Source: Kurthia populi | Lineage (GTDB): Bacteria > Bacillota > Bacilli > Bacillales_A > Planococcaceae | Direction: 5' to 3' | NCBI RefSeq assembly: GCF_042686175.1 | Contig: NZ_JBHUOR010000138.1 | Coordinates: 1 to 64,000, forward strand | DNA length: 64,000 nt | Shown: positions 8,389-17,371 of the stretch, one piece after another | Layout: each line of letters starts with the position of its first letter | Numbering within the stretch: position 1 is the stretch's first letter | The notes under the pieces: model-generated | What the model saw: only the letters and a program-made list of their open reading frames with translations | Told to the model about the DNA's origin: nothing | Databases searched by the model: none | Position numbers and translations under genes: made by a program

Positions 8389-9231
8389 ATGAAACGTGTA
8401 CATGTCGTAACGGATTCCACAAGTGGAATCACACAACAAGACATTGCAAAATACGATATTCATGTCGTACCTTTAACAGTTTTTATCGATGGAGAATCAT
8501 TTCAAGACGGTGAAAACTTAACACCTACACAATTTTTAGATAAAATGTCGCAAGCAAAAGCATTGCCAAAAAGCTCACAGCCACCAATGGGTGTGTTTGA
8601 AGAATTATTTAATGAACTAGGAAAAGATGGAGATGACGTTCTGGTATTAACGCTTACACATACATTAAGCGGTACCGTACGTTCAGCTGAATCAGCTGGT
8701 GAATCGTCTATCGCTAATGTGAAAGTAATCGATTCGCAATTTACATCTTGGGGTTTAGGTTTCCAAGTGTTAGAAGCTGCTAAAATGGCTCAACAAGGTA
8801 AATCATTAGATGAAATTGTTGCTCGTGTTGAAACGGTTCGTGACAATACGAAACTCTACCTTGTCGTTGATACGCTCGAAAATTTAATTAAAGGTGGCCG
8901 TATCGGTAAGGGAATGGGTATGGTTGGTGCGTTGCTAAACATTAAGCCGGTTGCAATAGTAGAAGATGGTGCATTAAAAAACTTCGCAAAAGTGCGCAGC
9001 CATAAACAAGTATTAAAGTTGTTGAAAAAGCAATTTTTAGAAGATACAGCGGGTAAAACAATTAAAGGAATTGGTTTAGAACACGCAGATAGTCCAGCGT
9101 TAACAGAGCCCTTATTAGAGTTCTTTAAAAATGAAATTGGGTTTGAGGATGTTCGATTTAATATGACGTCTCCAATCATTAGTACGCATACAGGTGTCGG
9201 TGCGATTGGTTTAAGCTATTATGCAGAATAA
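8389..9231 (+). CDS. DegV family fatty-acid-binding protein
   Basis: DegV/FakB proteins hold a fatty acid for a fatty acid kinase. Family signatures are HVVTDSTSGIT near the N-terminus, FQDGENLT, TLTHTLSGTVRSA with the acyl-contacting Ser/Thr, LENLIKGGRIGK and LLNIKPVAIVEDG, and HTGVGAIGLSYY at the end. The frame is open back to an ATG at 8293, but that extension (basic, unlike the family) would give 312 aa; the ATG at 8389 makes 280 aa and begins MKRVHVVTDS as relatives do. No strong ribosome binding site is seen before 8389, so the start is moderately certain. Confidence 0.9.
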   Translation: MKRVHVVTDSTSGITQQDIAKYDIHVVPLTVFIDGESFQDGENLTPTQFLDKMSQAKALPKSSQPPMGVFEELFNELGKDGDDVLVLTLTHTLSGTVRSAESAGESSIANVKVIDSQFTSWGLGFQVLEAAKMAQQGKSLDEIVARVETVRDNTKLYLVVDTLENLIKGGRIGKGMGMVGALLNIKPVAIVEDGALKNFAKVRSHKQVLKLLKKQFLEDTAGKTIKGIGLEHADSPALTEPLLEFFKNEIGFEDVRFNMTSPIISTHTGVGAIGLSYYAE

Positions 9232-9276
9232 TCACATCACATTAGTTTAAAAACACTGCAATTAGTAGTAACATTA

Positions 9277-9303
9277 AAGTTGTCCATAGGGGCAACTTTT
9301 TTA
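9277..9303 (+). terminator. Intrinsic terminator after the DegV gene
   Basis: AAGTTGTCC pairs with GGGCAACTT around a four-base loop and a run of six T follows. It sits close in front of the next gene at 9317. Confidence 0.82.
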
Positions 9304-9316
9304 GTGGGAGATGGGT

Positions 9317-10141
9317 ATGAGAAAGGTTTGGGCAGTATGTGTGATGGTGCTATCAATTAGCGTGCTTAGTGCATGTGATATTACATCACAATTAGAAGAC
9401 AGTGGCTGGGTGCCGTTTAGCGATAAAAAGAATATCAAAGATAAGCCAATTCATTATGTGTCCTTAGGAGATTCCTTGACTGAGGGTGTTGGCGATGAGA
9501 AAAATCAAGGTGGGTATGTAGGACGTCTTGCAAAAGAAATGCAAACATGGGATGGAGTAAAAAGTGTTACTGTAACGAATGCTGCAAAGAAAGGGCGTCG
9601 TAGCGATCAATTATTAGCGCAACTTGAGAGTGGCGAATTAGATGATACATTAAAGAATGCTGATATTATTACATTTACAATTGGCGGCAATGATATTATG
9701 AAAATTGTAAAGTCTCATATGAGCAATCTTGATAAAGGAGACTTTGACCGTGAGTTACCTTCGTACGAAAAGCGCTATGAGAAAATATTCCAAGCAATTC
9801 GTGAACAAAATAAGAAAGTGCCCATTATTGCAATAGGTGTGTATAATCCATTTACGGTTTACACAAATGATGTAGGGCAAACAGATATCATTATGAAGGA
9901 ATATAACGATGTCATGCGTACGATTATCGAACAGGAAAATCATTATGCGATTTTTGTACCAATTAATGATTTATTTGTCTCGGATGATGATAGTGTTTAT
10001 CATAATGATTACTTCCATCCGAATGCAAAAGGATATCGTTTAATGGAACATCGTATTTTAACGACACTCGAACAGGAAGATTTATATAGTTTATCAAGTG
10101 GAAACTTGGACATGGGGGGAAATAGCGATGATAAAAAATAA
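9317..10141 (+). CDS. ypmR: SGNH/GDSL hydrolase lipoprotein, YpmR-like
   Basis: The N-terminus is a lipoprotein signal (hydrophobic core, then LSAC at about residues 17-20), so the mature protein should be lipid-anchored on the outer face of the membrane. The SGNH blocks follow: GDSLTEGVGD with the nucleophile Ser, the Gly in NAAKKGRRS, GGNDI, and DYFHPNAKGY with the catalytic Asp and His. YpmR-like proteins belong to the lipase/esterase group; the substrate is unknown. I choose the ATG at 9317 over 9311 because GGGAG lies directly before 9311. It overlaps ypmS by 14 bases. Confidence 0.9.
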   Translation: MRKVWAVCVMVLSISVLSACDITSQLEDSGWVPFSDKKNIKDKPIHYVSLGDSLTEGVGDEKNQGGYVGRLAKEMQTWDGVKSVTVTNAAKKGRRSDQLLAQLESGELDDTLKNADIITFTIGGNDIMKIVKSHMSNLDKGDFDRELPSYEKRYEKIFQAIREQNKKVPIIAIGVYNPFTVYTNDVGQTDIIMKEYNDVMRTIIEQENHYAIFVPINDLFVSDDDSVYHNDYFHPNAKGYRLMEHRILTTLEQEDLYSLSSGNLDMGGNSDDKK

Positions 10142-10721
10142 ATGGAAATTGGCTTTCTTTACACTACTAGCACTTATTATTATTGCGCTTGTTGTATTAT
10201 TTGTCATGGTGACATCTTCAAGTGAAGACCAAGCTATTCCAACGAATTTAAACCAAATTAATGGTAGTGAAGTGACAGTCAAAGCGACAGCAGATGATTT
10301 TGAAACCTTAGCGAATCATTTTATTAGTGATGCAACGGCAGATACACAAATGCTGATGAAAATGTTTGTAGACAAAGATATTACATTGACGAGCAAGGTG
10401 AGTGTTCTTGGGGCAACCTTACCAGTGACAATGGATTTTGACCCGTCAATTGATGACAAAGGTAATTTAATTTTAAAGCAGACAAGTATTGCTATCGGGC
10501 GTCTAGATATTCCTACACAGACGGCATTGAAACTAGTAAAAGACTCAGGGAAACTACCGGATTTTATTACGATTCAACCGAGCGAGAATCAAGCATATAT
10601 TAATTTGAATGCTATTGAAGTGCCTGTTTCAAAAGGGACGGATGCCTATGTTCGTGCCACAAAATTTGATTTAAATAATGATGAGATTGAGTTAAAAGTA
10701 ATTATTCCATCGAAGGAGTAG
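10128..10721 (+). CDS. ypmS: YpmS-like membrane-anchored protein (DUF2140)
   Basis: The 197-aa product begins with a basic residue cluster and one long hydrophobic helix (about residues 6-29), then an extracytoplasmic domain. It matches the DUF2140/YpmS family that stands next to ypmR in Bacillus. The function is not known. The ATG at 10128 follows GGGGGA; an in-frame ATG at 10098 lies before that site and is unlikely. The 14-base overlap with ypmR points to coupled translation. Confidence 0.88.
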   Translation: MIKNKWKLAFFTLLALIIIALVVLFVMVTSSSEDQAIPTNLNQINGSEVTVKATADDFETLANHFISDATADTQMLMKMFVDKDITLTSKVSVLGATLPVTMDFDPSIDDKGNLILKQTSIAIGRLDIPTQTALKLVKDSGKLPDFITIQPSENQAYINLNAIEVPVSKGTDAYVRATKFDLNNDEIELKVIIPSKE

Positions 10722-10727
10722 AGAGCG

Positions 10728-11264
10728 ATGACAAAACAAGTTGCAACATTTGCTGGCGGTTGTTTTTGGTGTATGGTGAAGCCATTTGATGAACAACCAG
10801 GAATTGAAGCTGTTATTTCAGGGTATACAGGTGGCACAGTTGAAAATCCAACGTATGAACAAGTTTGTTCGGAGACAACAGGGCATTATGAAGCAGTTCA
10901 AATAATTTTTGATGATGCTATTTATCCATATGAAAAATTAGTAGAACTTTATTGGAAGCTAATAGACCCAACGGATGCAGGAGGACAGTTTTATGACCGC
11001 GGCGGCAGTTATCAAACGTCTATTTTTTACCACGATGATAAACAAAAAGAAATTGCAGAAGCCTCAAGAGATGCATTACAAGCTTCTGGAAAATTTCAGC
11101 AGCCAATTGTTGTAAAGATTTTACCTGCAAAGCCTTTTTATGTGGCAGAAGCGTATCATCAACAGTATTATAAAAAAAATCCGATGCATTACGAGCGTTA
11201 TTCACATGGCTCAGGACGTGTCGCATTTCAACAACAACATTGGGGGAATATTTATGAAAAATAA
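10728..11264 (+). CDS. msrA: Peptide methionine-S-sulfoxide reductase MsrA
   Basis: MsrA repairs the S-form of methionine sulfoxide in proteins. The catalytic motif GCFWC stands at residues 11-15, followed by GYTGG, then the YEAVQIIFD and DPTDAGGQFYDRGGSYQTSIFY blocks, here best seen as GGQFYDRG and YQTSIF. A length of 178 aa is typical. It overlaps msrB by 11 bases and starts 6 bases after ypmS, so ypmR-ypmS-msrA-msrB look like one transcript. Confidence 0.97.
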   Translation: MTKQVATFAGGCFWCMVKPFDEQPGIEAVISGYTGGTVENPTYEQVCSETTGHYEAVQIIFDDAIYPYEKLVELYWKLIDPTDAGGQFYDRGGSYQTSIFYHDDKQKEIAEASRDALQASGKFQQPIVVKILPAKPFYVAEAYHQQYYKKNPMHYERYSHGSGRVAFQQQHWGNIYEK

Positions 11265-11679
11265 AGAACAACGTTTAAAAGAGCTGACAGATATGCAATA
11301 TCATGTAACACAAGAAGAAGGTACAGAGCCACCGTACAGCAATGAATTTGATGAGCATTTTGAGGAAGGTTTGTATGTTGATATTGTATCAGGAGAACCT
11401 TTATTTACATCAAAAGAGAAATTCAACTCGGGTTGTGGTTGGCCGGCATTTACAAAACCAATCAATGCATTAACTGAAAATACAGATACACGCTTTGGTA
11501 TGCTGCGCACGGAAGTACGTAGTAAAGAAGCCGATTCACATTTAGGACATGTGTTTCCGGATGGTCCTGTAGAATCAGGCGGCTTACGTTATTGTATTAA
11601 TTCAGCAGCACTACGTTTTGTGCCGAAAGCAGAATTAGAACAACAAGGATATGGCGAATATTTGTCTCATTTTGAATAA
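11254..11679 (+). CDS. msrB: Peptide methionine-R-sulfoxide reductase MsrB
   Basis: MsrB repairs the R-form of methionine sulfoxide. The 141-aa product shows FNSGCGWPAF, SHLGHVFPDGP and the active site RYCINSAALRF. The CxxC pairs that bind zinc in many MsrB proteins are absent, as in the non-zinc class. The ATG at 11254 follows GGGGGA and overlaps the msrA stop; the frame is open upstream but that part lies within msrA. Confidence 0.96.
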   Translation: MKNKEQRLKELTDMQYHVTQEEGTEPPYSNEFDEHFEEGLYVDIVSGEPLFTSKEKFNSGCGWPAFTKPINALTENTDTRFGMLRTEVRSKEADSHLGHVFPDGPVESGGLRYCINSAALRFVPKAELEQQGYGEYLSHFE

Positions 11680-11692
11680 CTATTGTCTCTAT

Positions 11693-11729
11693 AAAAAAAC
11701 AGGAATCGCTTTGGCGGTTCCTGTTTTTT
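11693..11729. terminator. Bidirectional intrinsic terminator between msrB and metC
   Basis: The stem AACAGGAA-t-CGC / GCG-g-TTCCTGTT has A-run to the left and T-run to the right, between convergent genes. Confidence 0.92.
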
Positions 11730-11739
11730 GTATGAATTT

Positions 11740-12921
11740 TTATTTTACGGCTGTTGCTTCTACCGCTTTTGCAAATGCTTGTTCAAAGTCTTGGATTAAA
11801 TCATCCACATTTTCTAAGCCGACAGAGAGGCGTAATAAGCCTTCTGTAATACCACGCTTATCGCGCTCTTCTTTTGGTATTGCTGCATGACTCATTGTGA
11901 CAGGATAAGAAAGAATGGATTCTACGCCACCTAAACTTACAGCGAAAATAGGGATTTGTACATTTTCAACAAATACTTTTGTAAATTCTTTTGAGGGTAA
12001 TTCAAAAGAAAGAACTGCACCTGCACTTGTGGCTTGCTTGAAGTGTGTAGTATGCCCTGGATGTGACGTAAGACCAGGGTAGTGAACCGCTGTAACATAG
12101 TCACTTTCCTCAAGGAAATGCGCAATTTTCTCAGCAGAGGCGCTTTCTAGCGTTAGGCGAGCATTCAATGTCTTGATGCCTTGAATAAGCGAAAAGGAAT
12201 CCTGTGCACCTAAAATGGCACCCATTGAATTTTGCATGAAATAAATATCATTGCCGATTTCTTCATCTTTTGTCACAGCAAGACCTGCGATGATATCACT
12301 ATGTCCACCAAGGAATTTTGTGGCGCTATGAAGAACAACATCTGCACCTAAATCAAGCGGCTTTTGATAAAGTGGGGTCATAAATGTATTATCAACAAAT
12401 GTTTTTAACTGATATTTTTTAGCAAGGGCGATAACCCCTGATAAATCTGTAATGCCTAATAAAGGATTAGCAGGTGTTTCTGCGTATAATACTTTTGTGT
12501 TGTCCTGAATGGCTGCTTCCACTTCAGTTAAGTTAGAGAAGTCTGCAAATGTGTGTGTAATATTGTATTTTGGTAATACTTTCGTGACGAAGCGATATGT
12601 TCCACCATATACCTCTGAAGTAATGACAATATGATCGCCTGCATTTAGTGTTAACAGGGCAGAAGCGATTGCGGCGATGCCTGATGAAAACGCGAAGCCG
12701 CGTGTACCATGTTCTAATTCAGCAATTGTATTTTCAAGTGCTTGACGAGTAGGGTTGCCTGAACGGCTATAGTCAAATGGCCCAAAGCTATCAAAGTGCT
12801 CTTGGTCGAATGTAGAAGATACATAAATCGGTATGTTGACTGCACCTGTCTTAGTCTCGTAATCACCACGTGTAGAAGCGGTAATTAAAGTTGTTTCAAA
12901 GTTTTCATTATGATTAGTCAT
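11740..12921 (-). CDS. metC: Cystathionine beta-lyase (MetC-like), PLP enzyme
   Basis: The 393-aa protein belongs to the Cys/Met metabolism PLP family. The PLP-lysine block reads DVVLHSATKFLGGHSD, with YSRSGNPTRQALE, SSGIAAIASAL and SVGLENVDDLI as other family markers. MetC cleaves cystathionine to homocysteine. Assignment to MetC rather than the gamma-synthase rests on length and on position: it is second after a 371-aa paralogue with an 8-base overlap, as in the metI-metC pair of Bacillus, under one SAM riboswitch. A gamma-lyase activity cannot be excluded. Confidence 0.9.
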   Translation of the reverse strand: MTNHNENFETTLITASTRGDYETKTGAVNIPIYVSSTFDQEHFDSFGPFDYSRSGNPTRQALENTIAELEHGTRGFAFSSGIAAIASALLTLNAGDHIVITSEVYGGTYRFVTKVLPKYNITHTFADFSNLTEVEAAIQDNTKVLYAETPANPLLGITDLSGVIALAKKYQLKTFVDNTFMTPLYQKPLDLGADVVLHSATKFLGGHSDIIAGLAVTKDEEIGNDIYFMQNSMGAILGAQDSFSLIQGIKTLNARLTLESASAEKIAHFLEESDYVTAVHYPGLTSHPGHTTHFKQATSAGAVLSFELPSKEFTKVFVENVQIPIFAVSLGGVESILSYPVTMSHAAIPKEERDKRGITEGLLRLSVGLENVDDLIQDFEQAFAKAVEATAVK

Positions 12922-14029
12922 GTGTTGTCACTCCTTCTAATGTTGCGAAAACGCGTTGTAGGTCTGCTGTTAAATCGTCGACATCTTCTAAGCCAACAGA
13001 GAAGCGTAAGAGTGAAGCATCTACACCTCGCGCATTACGCTCTTCTTCAGGGATATCTGCGTGTGTTTGTGTTGTTGGGTAGGTGATAAAACTTTCAACG
13101 CCGCCAAGGCTCTCAGCGAACGCAATGAGGTCAATTCCTTCTAAAAATGTTGGTACCCACTCAGCTTTTTGTAGGCGGAATGAAATCATGCCACCAAGAC
13201 CAGCATAAAGGACATCTTTCACTTCTGGCTGTGCAGTTAAAAATTCTACGAGTGCAGTGGCATTTTTCGTATGCTGTTTCATACGTAAATGAAGTGTTTT
13301 TAAACCGCGAATTAATAACCAACAGTCAAAGGCACCAAGTGTTGCGCCACTTGCATTATGTTGTAAAAATAGTTGTTCACTTAATTCTTCACCTTTTGCA
13401 ACAACAAGGCCCGCTAGAACATCATTGTGTCCGCCAATATACTTCGTGGCACTATGTAAAACGATGTCAGCACCAAGCTCGATAGGACGTTGATAGTAGG
13501 GTGTTAAAAATGTATTATCGACAATCAACAACAGATTATGTTCATGTGCAAGCACTGCATAATCTTCAATTGAAATTTCTTGCATTAATGGGTTTGTAGG
13601 TGTTTCAATAAAAATTGCTTTTGTTTTATCATTGATTAGTGCTGCGACTTCATTGATATCTTTGAATGGATTAAAATGCGCTTTTATATCGTATTGTTGT
13701 TCATATTGCTTAGCTAAACGATATGTACCTCCATATAAGTCATCGGGATAGATTATTTCATCTCCCGCTTTAAATAAAGAGAAGACAAGTCCTACAGCAG
13801 CCATACCGCTACTACAGGCAAATCCAGCTGTCCCACCTTCTAAATCAGCAATGCCACTTTCTAAAACATCGCGTGTAGGGTTTTTCGTACGTGTATAGTC
13901 ATAACCTGTTGATTGACCAAGGCCTGGGTGACGATAGGCCGTTGATAAATAAATGGGTGTATTAATTGCACCGGTGCGTTCATCTGAATTATTACCAAGC
14001 TGTGCTAATTTTGTTTCGATTGTTGTCAT
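12914..14029 (-). CDS. metI: Cystathionine gamma-synthase / O-acetylhomoserine thiolyase (MetI-like)
   Basis: This PLP enzyme (371 aa) joins an activated homoserine to cysteine or sulfide. It shows YDYTRTKNPTRDVLE, SSGMAAVGLV, VDNTFLTPYYQRP, the lysine block LHSATKYIGGHNDVLAG and FSVGLEDVDDL. It is the first gene after the SAM-I riboswitch and overlaps metC, so both are expected to be switched off when S-adenosylmethionine is plentiful. The ribosome binding site AAAGGATG precedes the ATG. Confidence 0.92.
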   Translation of the reverse strand: MTTIETKLAQLGNNSDERTGAINTPIYLSTAYRHPGLGQSTGYDYTRTKNPTRDVLESGIADLEGGTAGFACSSGMAAVGLVFSLFKAGDEIIYPDDLYGGTYRLAKQYEQQYDIKAHFNPFKDINEVAALINDKTKAIFIETPTNPLMQEISIEDYAVLAHEHNLLLIVDNTFLTPYYQRPIELGADIVLHSATKYIGGHNDVLAGLVVAKGEELSEQLFLQHNASGATLGAFDCWLLIRGLKTLHLRMKQHTKNATALVEFLTAQPEVKDVLYAGLGGMISFRLQKAEWVPTFLEGIDLIAFAESLGGVESFITYPTTQTHADIPEEERNARGVDASLLRFSVGLEDVDDLTADLQRVFATLEGVTTHD

Positions 14030-14051
14030 ATGTCATCATCCTTTATGAATA

Positions 14052-14090
14052 AAATAAAAACACCCCGATCTACACAGTAGAAAGGGGCAC
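14052..14090 (-). terminator. Riboswitch-controlled intrinsic terminator of metI-metC
   Basis: On the minus strand CCCC...TCTAC-TGT-GTAGA...GGGG is followed by TTTTTATTTT, 25 bases before the metI start. It is the expression platform of the SAM riboswitch just upstream. Confidence 0.87.
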
Positions 14091-14106
14091 TTGAAAATAC
14101 GTCCTT

Positions 14107-14204
14107 TCTTATCTGTAAGACTATGTCTTCGCGGATGTAGCACCTTCCAATGGGGGTTGCTGAGATGTCAATGGGCCACGTCCCTCAATCTCTCTCGATA
14201 AGAA
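14107..14204 (-). promoter_or_regulatory. SAM-I riboswitch (S-box) aptamer
   Basis: Read on the minus strand, the element begins with CTTATCGAGAGAG, continues with GAGGGACGTGGCCC, CAGCAACC and AAGGTGCTA, and closes with AGATAAG pairing with CTTATC. These are the conserved S-box blocks in the right order and spacing. Binding of S-adenosylmethionine should favour the terminator at 14052-14090 and lower metI-metC transcription. Confidence 0.97.
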
Positions 14205-14341
14205 AATCTATTAAGTTAATAAGATATAATCAATTAATGGAATTCTAACACTAATTGACAATTGTGACAATATAAAATCTGAAAAATTACAAAAATCAGA
14301 AAAAGAAAACGATTATATGATTATTAGTTTAAAAATTACAT

Positions 14342-14371
14342 AAAAAAAGAACCGCAAAAGCGATTCTTTTA
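14342..14371 (-). terminator. Intrinsic terminator of the SH3-domain gene
   Basis: Minus-strand stem AAGAATCGC / GCGGTTCTT (one G-U pair) with a short T loop, followed by a run of seven T. Confidence 0.85.
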
Positions 14372-14387
14372 AATAGCGTAGCGCAGA

Positions 14388-15377
14388 TTACTTAACGCTT
14401 TTTAATTGGAATACTGTTTTTGTGCCTTTTGTGATTTTCACAACGCCTGTTGTTGGCGCAATATAATACGTTTCATTGCCAACTTTAACTGTAATTGTGT
14501 TAGTGAATTTACCAGCTTTTGTTGTCACTGTTTTGTTCACGCCTGTTACTTTATAAGTCATTGAGCCGTTCTTATACGTGTCACCAACTGCGAAAGGATA
14601 GTTTAATAATTTCACTGCTTTTTCGCCAGCTTTTTTATAGTAAAGACCTTTATTAGCTACTTCTTTTAAATAAACTGTTGATGTTTTGTTTGTTTTGCTA
14701 TCGTGCATTGTCCATACCGTATAGCCTGAAGATGTTTTTTTACCTTTGCTAGAAAGGGTTACATTAGAGCCATTATGAGCGTATTTATACGTTTTAGCTG
14801 TTTGTAAGTTGTAGCCTTTTTTCGTTGTGTTTGCAGGTGTTGATGGCTTTGTTGTCGTAGCAGGTTTTTTTGCACCAATATAATCTTTATACACATAAGC
14901 TGTGCTGTTATTATATTTGATTTTTACCCAACCATCTTTTGTTGTACCATAAGCAGTTACTTTTGTTCCAGGTGTTAATTTACCAAGAATTTTCGATGAC
15001 ACATTGCCTTTTTGGCGAACGTTTGCACCAGGTTGTTGAATATATTTCGTTGATGATTTTGTTGTCGTAGCTGGTGTTTTATCATCTGTAGTTGTTGATA
15101 CTTTAACGTATTCTTTATAAATATATGCTTTTTTATCATTAAATTTGATTTGAACCCAACCATTTTTGTCAGTTGAATAAACGATTACTTTGTCACCTTT
15201 TTTAAGTGCGCCAAGTGAATCGCTTTTTAAATCAGCAGCTTCACGAACAGTGACAGGATTTAAAACTGTACCCGTCATTGTTGTTGCAGTAGTCGTTGCA
15301 GCAAAAGATGGTGTTGCAACTGTTAATGTAGAAGCAGTTAGTACTCCTAAAGATAATACGTATTTTGTTAATTTCAT
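14388..15377 (-). CDS. Secreted protein with two bacterial SH3 domains
   Basis: The 329-aa product starts with a clear Sec signal peptide (MKLTKY, hydrophobic core, cleavage near PSFAA at about residue 27). Two SH3-type (SH3_3) repeats follow, about residues 40-93 and 110-167, each with a V-R-x-x ... LGKL/LGAL ... GDKV/GTKV ... GWVQIK/GWVKIK ... AYIYKEYV/AYVYKDYI pattern. A Thr/Pro/Lys linker leads to a unique C-terminal domain of about 130 residues with repeated Thr and Lys. Such SH3 domains usually bind the cell wall. No hydrolase motif is visible. Confidence 0.88.
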   Translation of the reverse strand: MKLTKYVLSLGVLTASTLTVATPSFAATTTATTMTGTVLNPVTVREAADLKSDSLGALKKGDKVIVYSTDKNGWVQIKFNDKKAYIYKEYVKVSTTTDDKTPATTTKSSTKYIQQPGANVRQKGNVSSKILGKLTPGTKVTAYGTTKDGWVKIKYNNSTAYVYKDYIGAKKPATTTKPSTPANTTKKGYNLQTAKTYKYAHNGSNVTLSSKGKKTSSGYTVWTMHDSKTNKTSTVYLKEVANKGLYYKKAGEKAVKLLNYPFAVGDTYKNGSMTYKVTGVNKTVTTKAGKFTNTITVKVGNETYYIAPTTGVVKITKGTKTVFQLKSVK

Positions 15378-15406
15378 GTTAAATCATCTCCTGTTAGGCA
15401 ATAATA

Positions 15407-15449
15407 CCACTAAAATATGCGAAAGTGTATACTTTCCTATCATTAGTGG
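15407..15449. repeat. Nested inverted repeat upstream of the SH3-domain gene
   Basis: CCACTAA (15407-15413) and TTAGTGG (15443-15449) flank an inner palindrome GAAAGTGTATACTTTC (15421-15436). The structure lies 30-72 bases ahead of the SH3 gene start. It lacks a U-run, so an operator or RNA leader structure is more likely than a terminator. Confidence 0.6.
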
Positions 15450-15496
15450 AGCAATCTTGTAACAGGACGAGATTCGAAAGAGAAGGTTTCAAAAAA

Positions 15497-17275
15497 CTAA
15501 GAAATTTTAAATGCTGCAATTTTTTTTTGAAGTGCATTAGATTGCGTAGATAAATTTTCAACAGCATCATAAATTGCATCTACAGAGCGGGCGCCTTCTT
15601 CAGCAGATTGTGCATTCTCCTCAGCTTGCATCGCATTTTCCTCAGCGATTATATTTACCTCAATAAACGCTTGGGTTACATGTTCACTATGATTTTCAAA
15701 TGTTTCAATTTTTTGAGCCATATCATCAATAATCATAAGTGTTTCATTTGTTTGTGCCACGATAATATCAAGAGAGGACGTCGTTGTATTTGTTAAATTA
15801 ACACCTTGAATGACTTTCGTAACACCGGTTTCATTTTGTTCAATAATGGTATGGATCTCGCGCTGAATAGCATGAATCATCGTAGCAACTTCATTTGCTG
15901 CTTGCTGTGAAGATTCAGCGAGATTTCGCACTTCATCTGCTACTACTGAAAAGCCTTTGCCAGCTTCGCCTGCACGTGCTGCTTCAATTGAAGCATTAAG
16001 CGCTAATAAATTCGTTTGATCTGCGATTTCTGTAATTGTTTGAATAATCGATGTGATTTGTGAAGAACGGTCCCCAAGCTTTTGAACGGTGCCAGTTGTG
16101 TTCGCGATTGTTTCTTCAATTTCCATCATCATATTTGCCGCATTTTGTACAGAAGCGTAGCCTTCATTGGCGGCTTGAATCATCGCATCTGCAGAAATCT
16201 TCATATCATTCGTATCATTCGATAAATGTGTTGCGGCGCTATGGAGCATTTCCATTTTTTGCGCAGCAGCATTCATATTTATAATGGTATTTTCACTACT
16301 TTCTGAAATGACGTTTGAAGATTGTGCGATAGATTGAATAATGTCAGCGCTTTGAGCAGCGGATGTTTTTAATTGTGCACCATTTGCTGCGACATCATGT
16401 GCCAGTGTATCAATATTTCCAACAAGGTCTGCGATGGACTCAATTAATGAATTAGTGCTCTGACCAATCTGCGCAAATTCATCTCGTGTAGAAATGTGGA
16501 TACGCTGTGTCAAATCACCACCATTATTTGCCATGTCATCAATTGCTGCTTGAATACGAGCGGTATTTCGCTTAATCGAACGGAATAATAAAAAGCCAGT
16601 AATTGATAAGACAATGATTGCGAGTAGCGTTAAGATAAAGAAAATTAATTCTGACAACGTTGTGGAGTTTTCGAGTGTGACTAATTTTTTTGAGCTTTTT
16701 TCATTTAATGCATTTTTCATATAATTGATTTGTGTATTAACATTTGTCATCGCTTTTTGTCCAGCACCACGCGATACATATTCCTTAGCAGCTGAAAGGC
16801 CTTCTGTTTCACGTATAGCCATTGCGCTGTTTGCAGTGTTCGTATATGTTGTGTAATATGCTAAAATCGTTTCGAGATGTTTTAATTCATTGTTAGAACG
16901 GCTAAACTTTTCCTGTAGCTTTTCGACTTGTGTGGTAAACGAGGCGGCTTGCTCATCGTATAATGCACGTTCATTAGTATTGCCAGTAATGATATATGTT
17001 TTTTCGAGTGCAGTAATTGCCGCTAATTTGCCAGACAGGCTATTAACCTCGAGCTGTGTTTTTAATGTGTCGCCATTAAATAGTTTTAATTCATCCTTAA
17101 GTTTTTCTAAATTATTGTAACTCAATACAAGCATCGCAACGAGTAATAAAGATAAAGCTGCGAATGTCATCACAATTCTCCAGCGAAGAAGAAATAAAGG
17201 CCACATTTTTTTAAAAGTAGTATTAAATAGTCCTTTTTTAACCGATGATTTATTTTCTTTTGTGTCTATTATCAT
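15497..17275 (-). CDS. Methyl-accepting chemotaxis protein
   Basis: This 592-aa receptor has one membrane helix at about residues 32-52, an external helical sensor domain of about 150 residues (four-helix type, no Cache fold recognised), a second helix at about 207-230, a HAMP linker, and a cytoplasmic signalling domain. The hairpin tip that contacts CheA/CheW reads ITEIADQTNLLALNASIEA followed by ARAGEAGKGFSVVADEVR. No C-terminal pentapeptide tether is seen. The ligand is unknown. It is monocistronic with a strong sigma-A promoter at 17304-17332. Confidence 0.95.
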   Translation of the reverse strand: MIIDTKENKSSVKKGLFNTTFKKMWPLFLLRWRIVMTFAALSLLLVAMLVLSYNNLEKLKDELKLFNGDTLKTQLEVNSLSGKLAAITALEKTYIITGNTNERALYDEQAASFTTQVEKLQEKFSRSNNELKHLETILAYYTTYTNTANSAMAIRETEGLSAAKEYVSRGAGQKAMTNVNTQINYMKNALNEKSSKKLVTLENSTTLSELIFFILTLLAIIVLSITGFLLFRSIKRNTARIQAAIDDMANNGGDLTQRIHISTRDEFAQIGQSTNSLIESIADLVGNIDTLAHDVAANGAQLKTSAAQSADIIQSIAQSSNVISESSENTIINMNAAAQKMEMLHSAATHLSNDTNDMKISADAMIQAANEGYASVQNAANMMMEIEETIANTTGTVQKLGDRSSQITSIIQTITEIADQTNLLALNASIEAARAGEAGKGFSVVADEVRNLAESSQQAANEVATMIHAIQREIHTIIEQNETGVTKVIQGVNLTNTTTSSLDIIVAQTNETLMIIDDMAQKIETFENHSEHVTQAFIEVNIIAEENAMQAEENAQSAEEGARSVDAIYDAVENLSTQSNALQKKIAAFKIS

Positions 17276-17303
17276 AATCGTACCCCCTTGTTAGCTAGGT
17301 ACA

Positions 17304-17332
17304 ATTATATAGTACAGTCGAATTAGTGTAAA
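17304..17332 (-). promoter_or_regulatory. Sigma-A promoter of the chemotaxis receptor gene
   Basis: On the minus strand a TTTACA (-35, 17327-17332) and a perfect TATAAT (-10, 17304-17309) are separated by exactly 17 bases, about 30 bases ahead of the start codon. Confidence 0.8.
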
Positions 17333-17371
17333 ATCTGTATTTTCAAATAAATGAAGAAAGAAGGAGAAATC

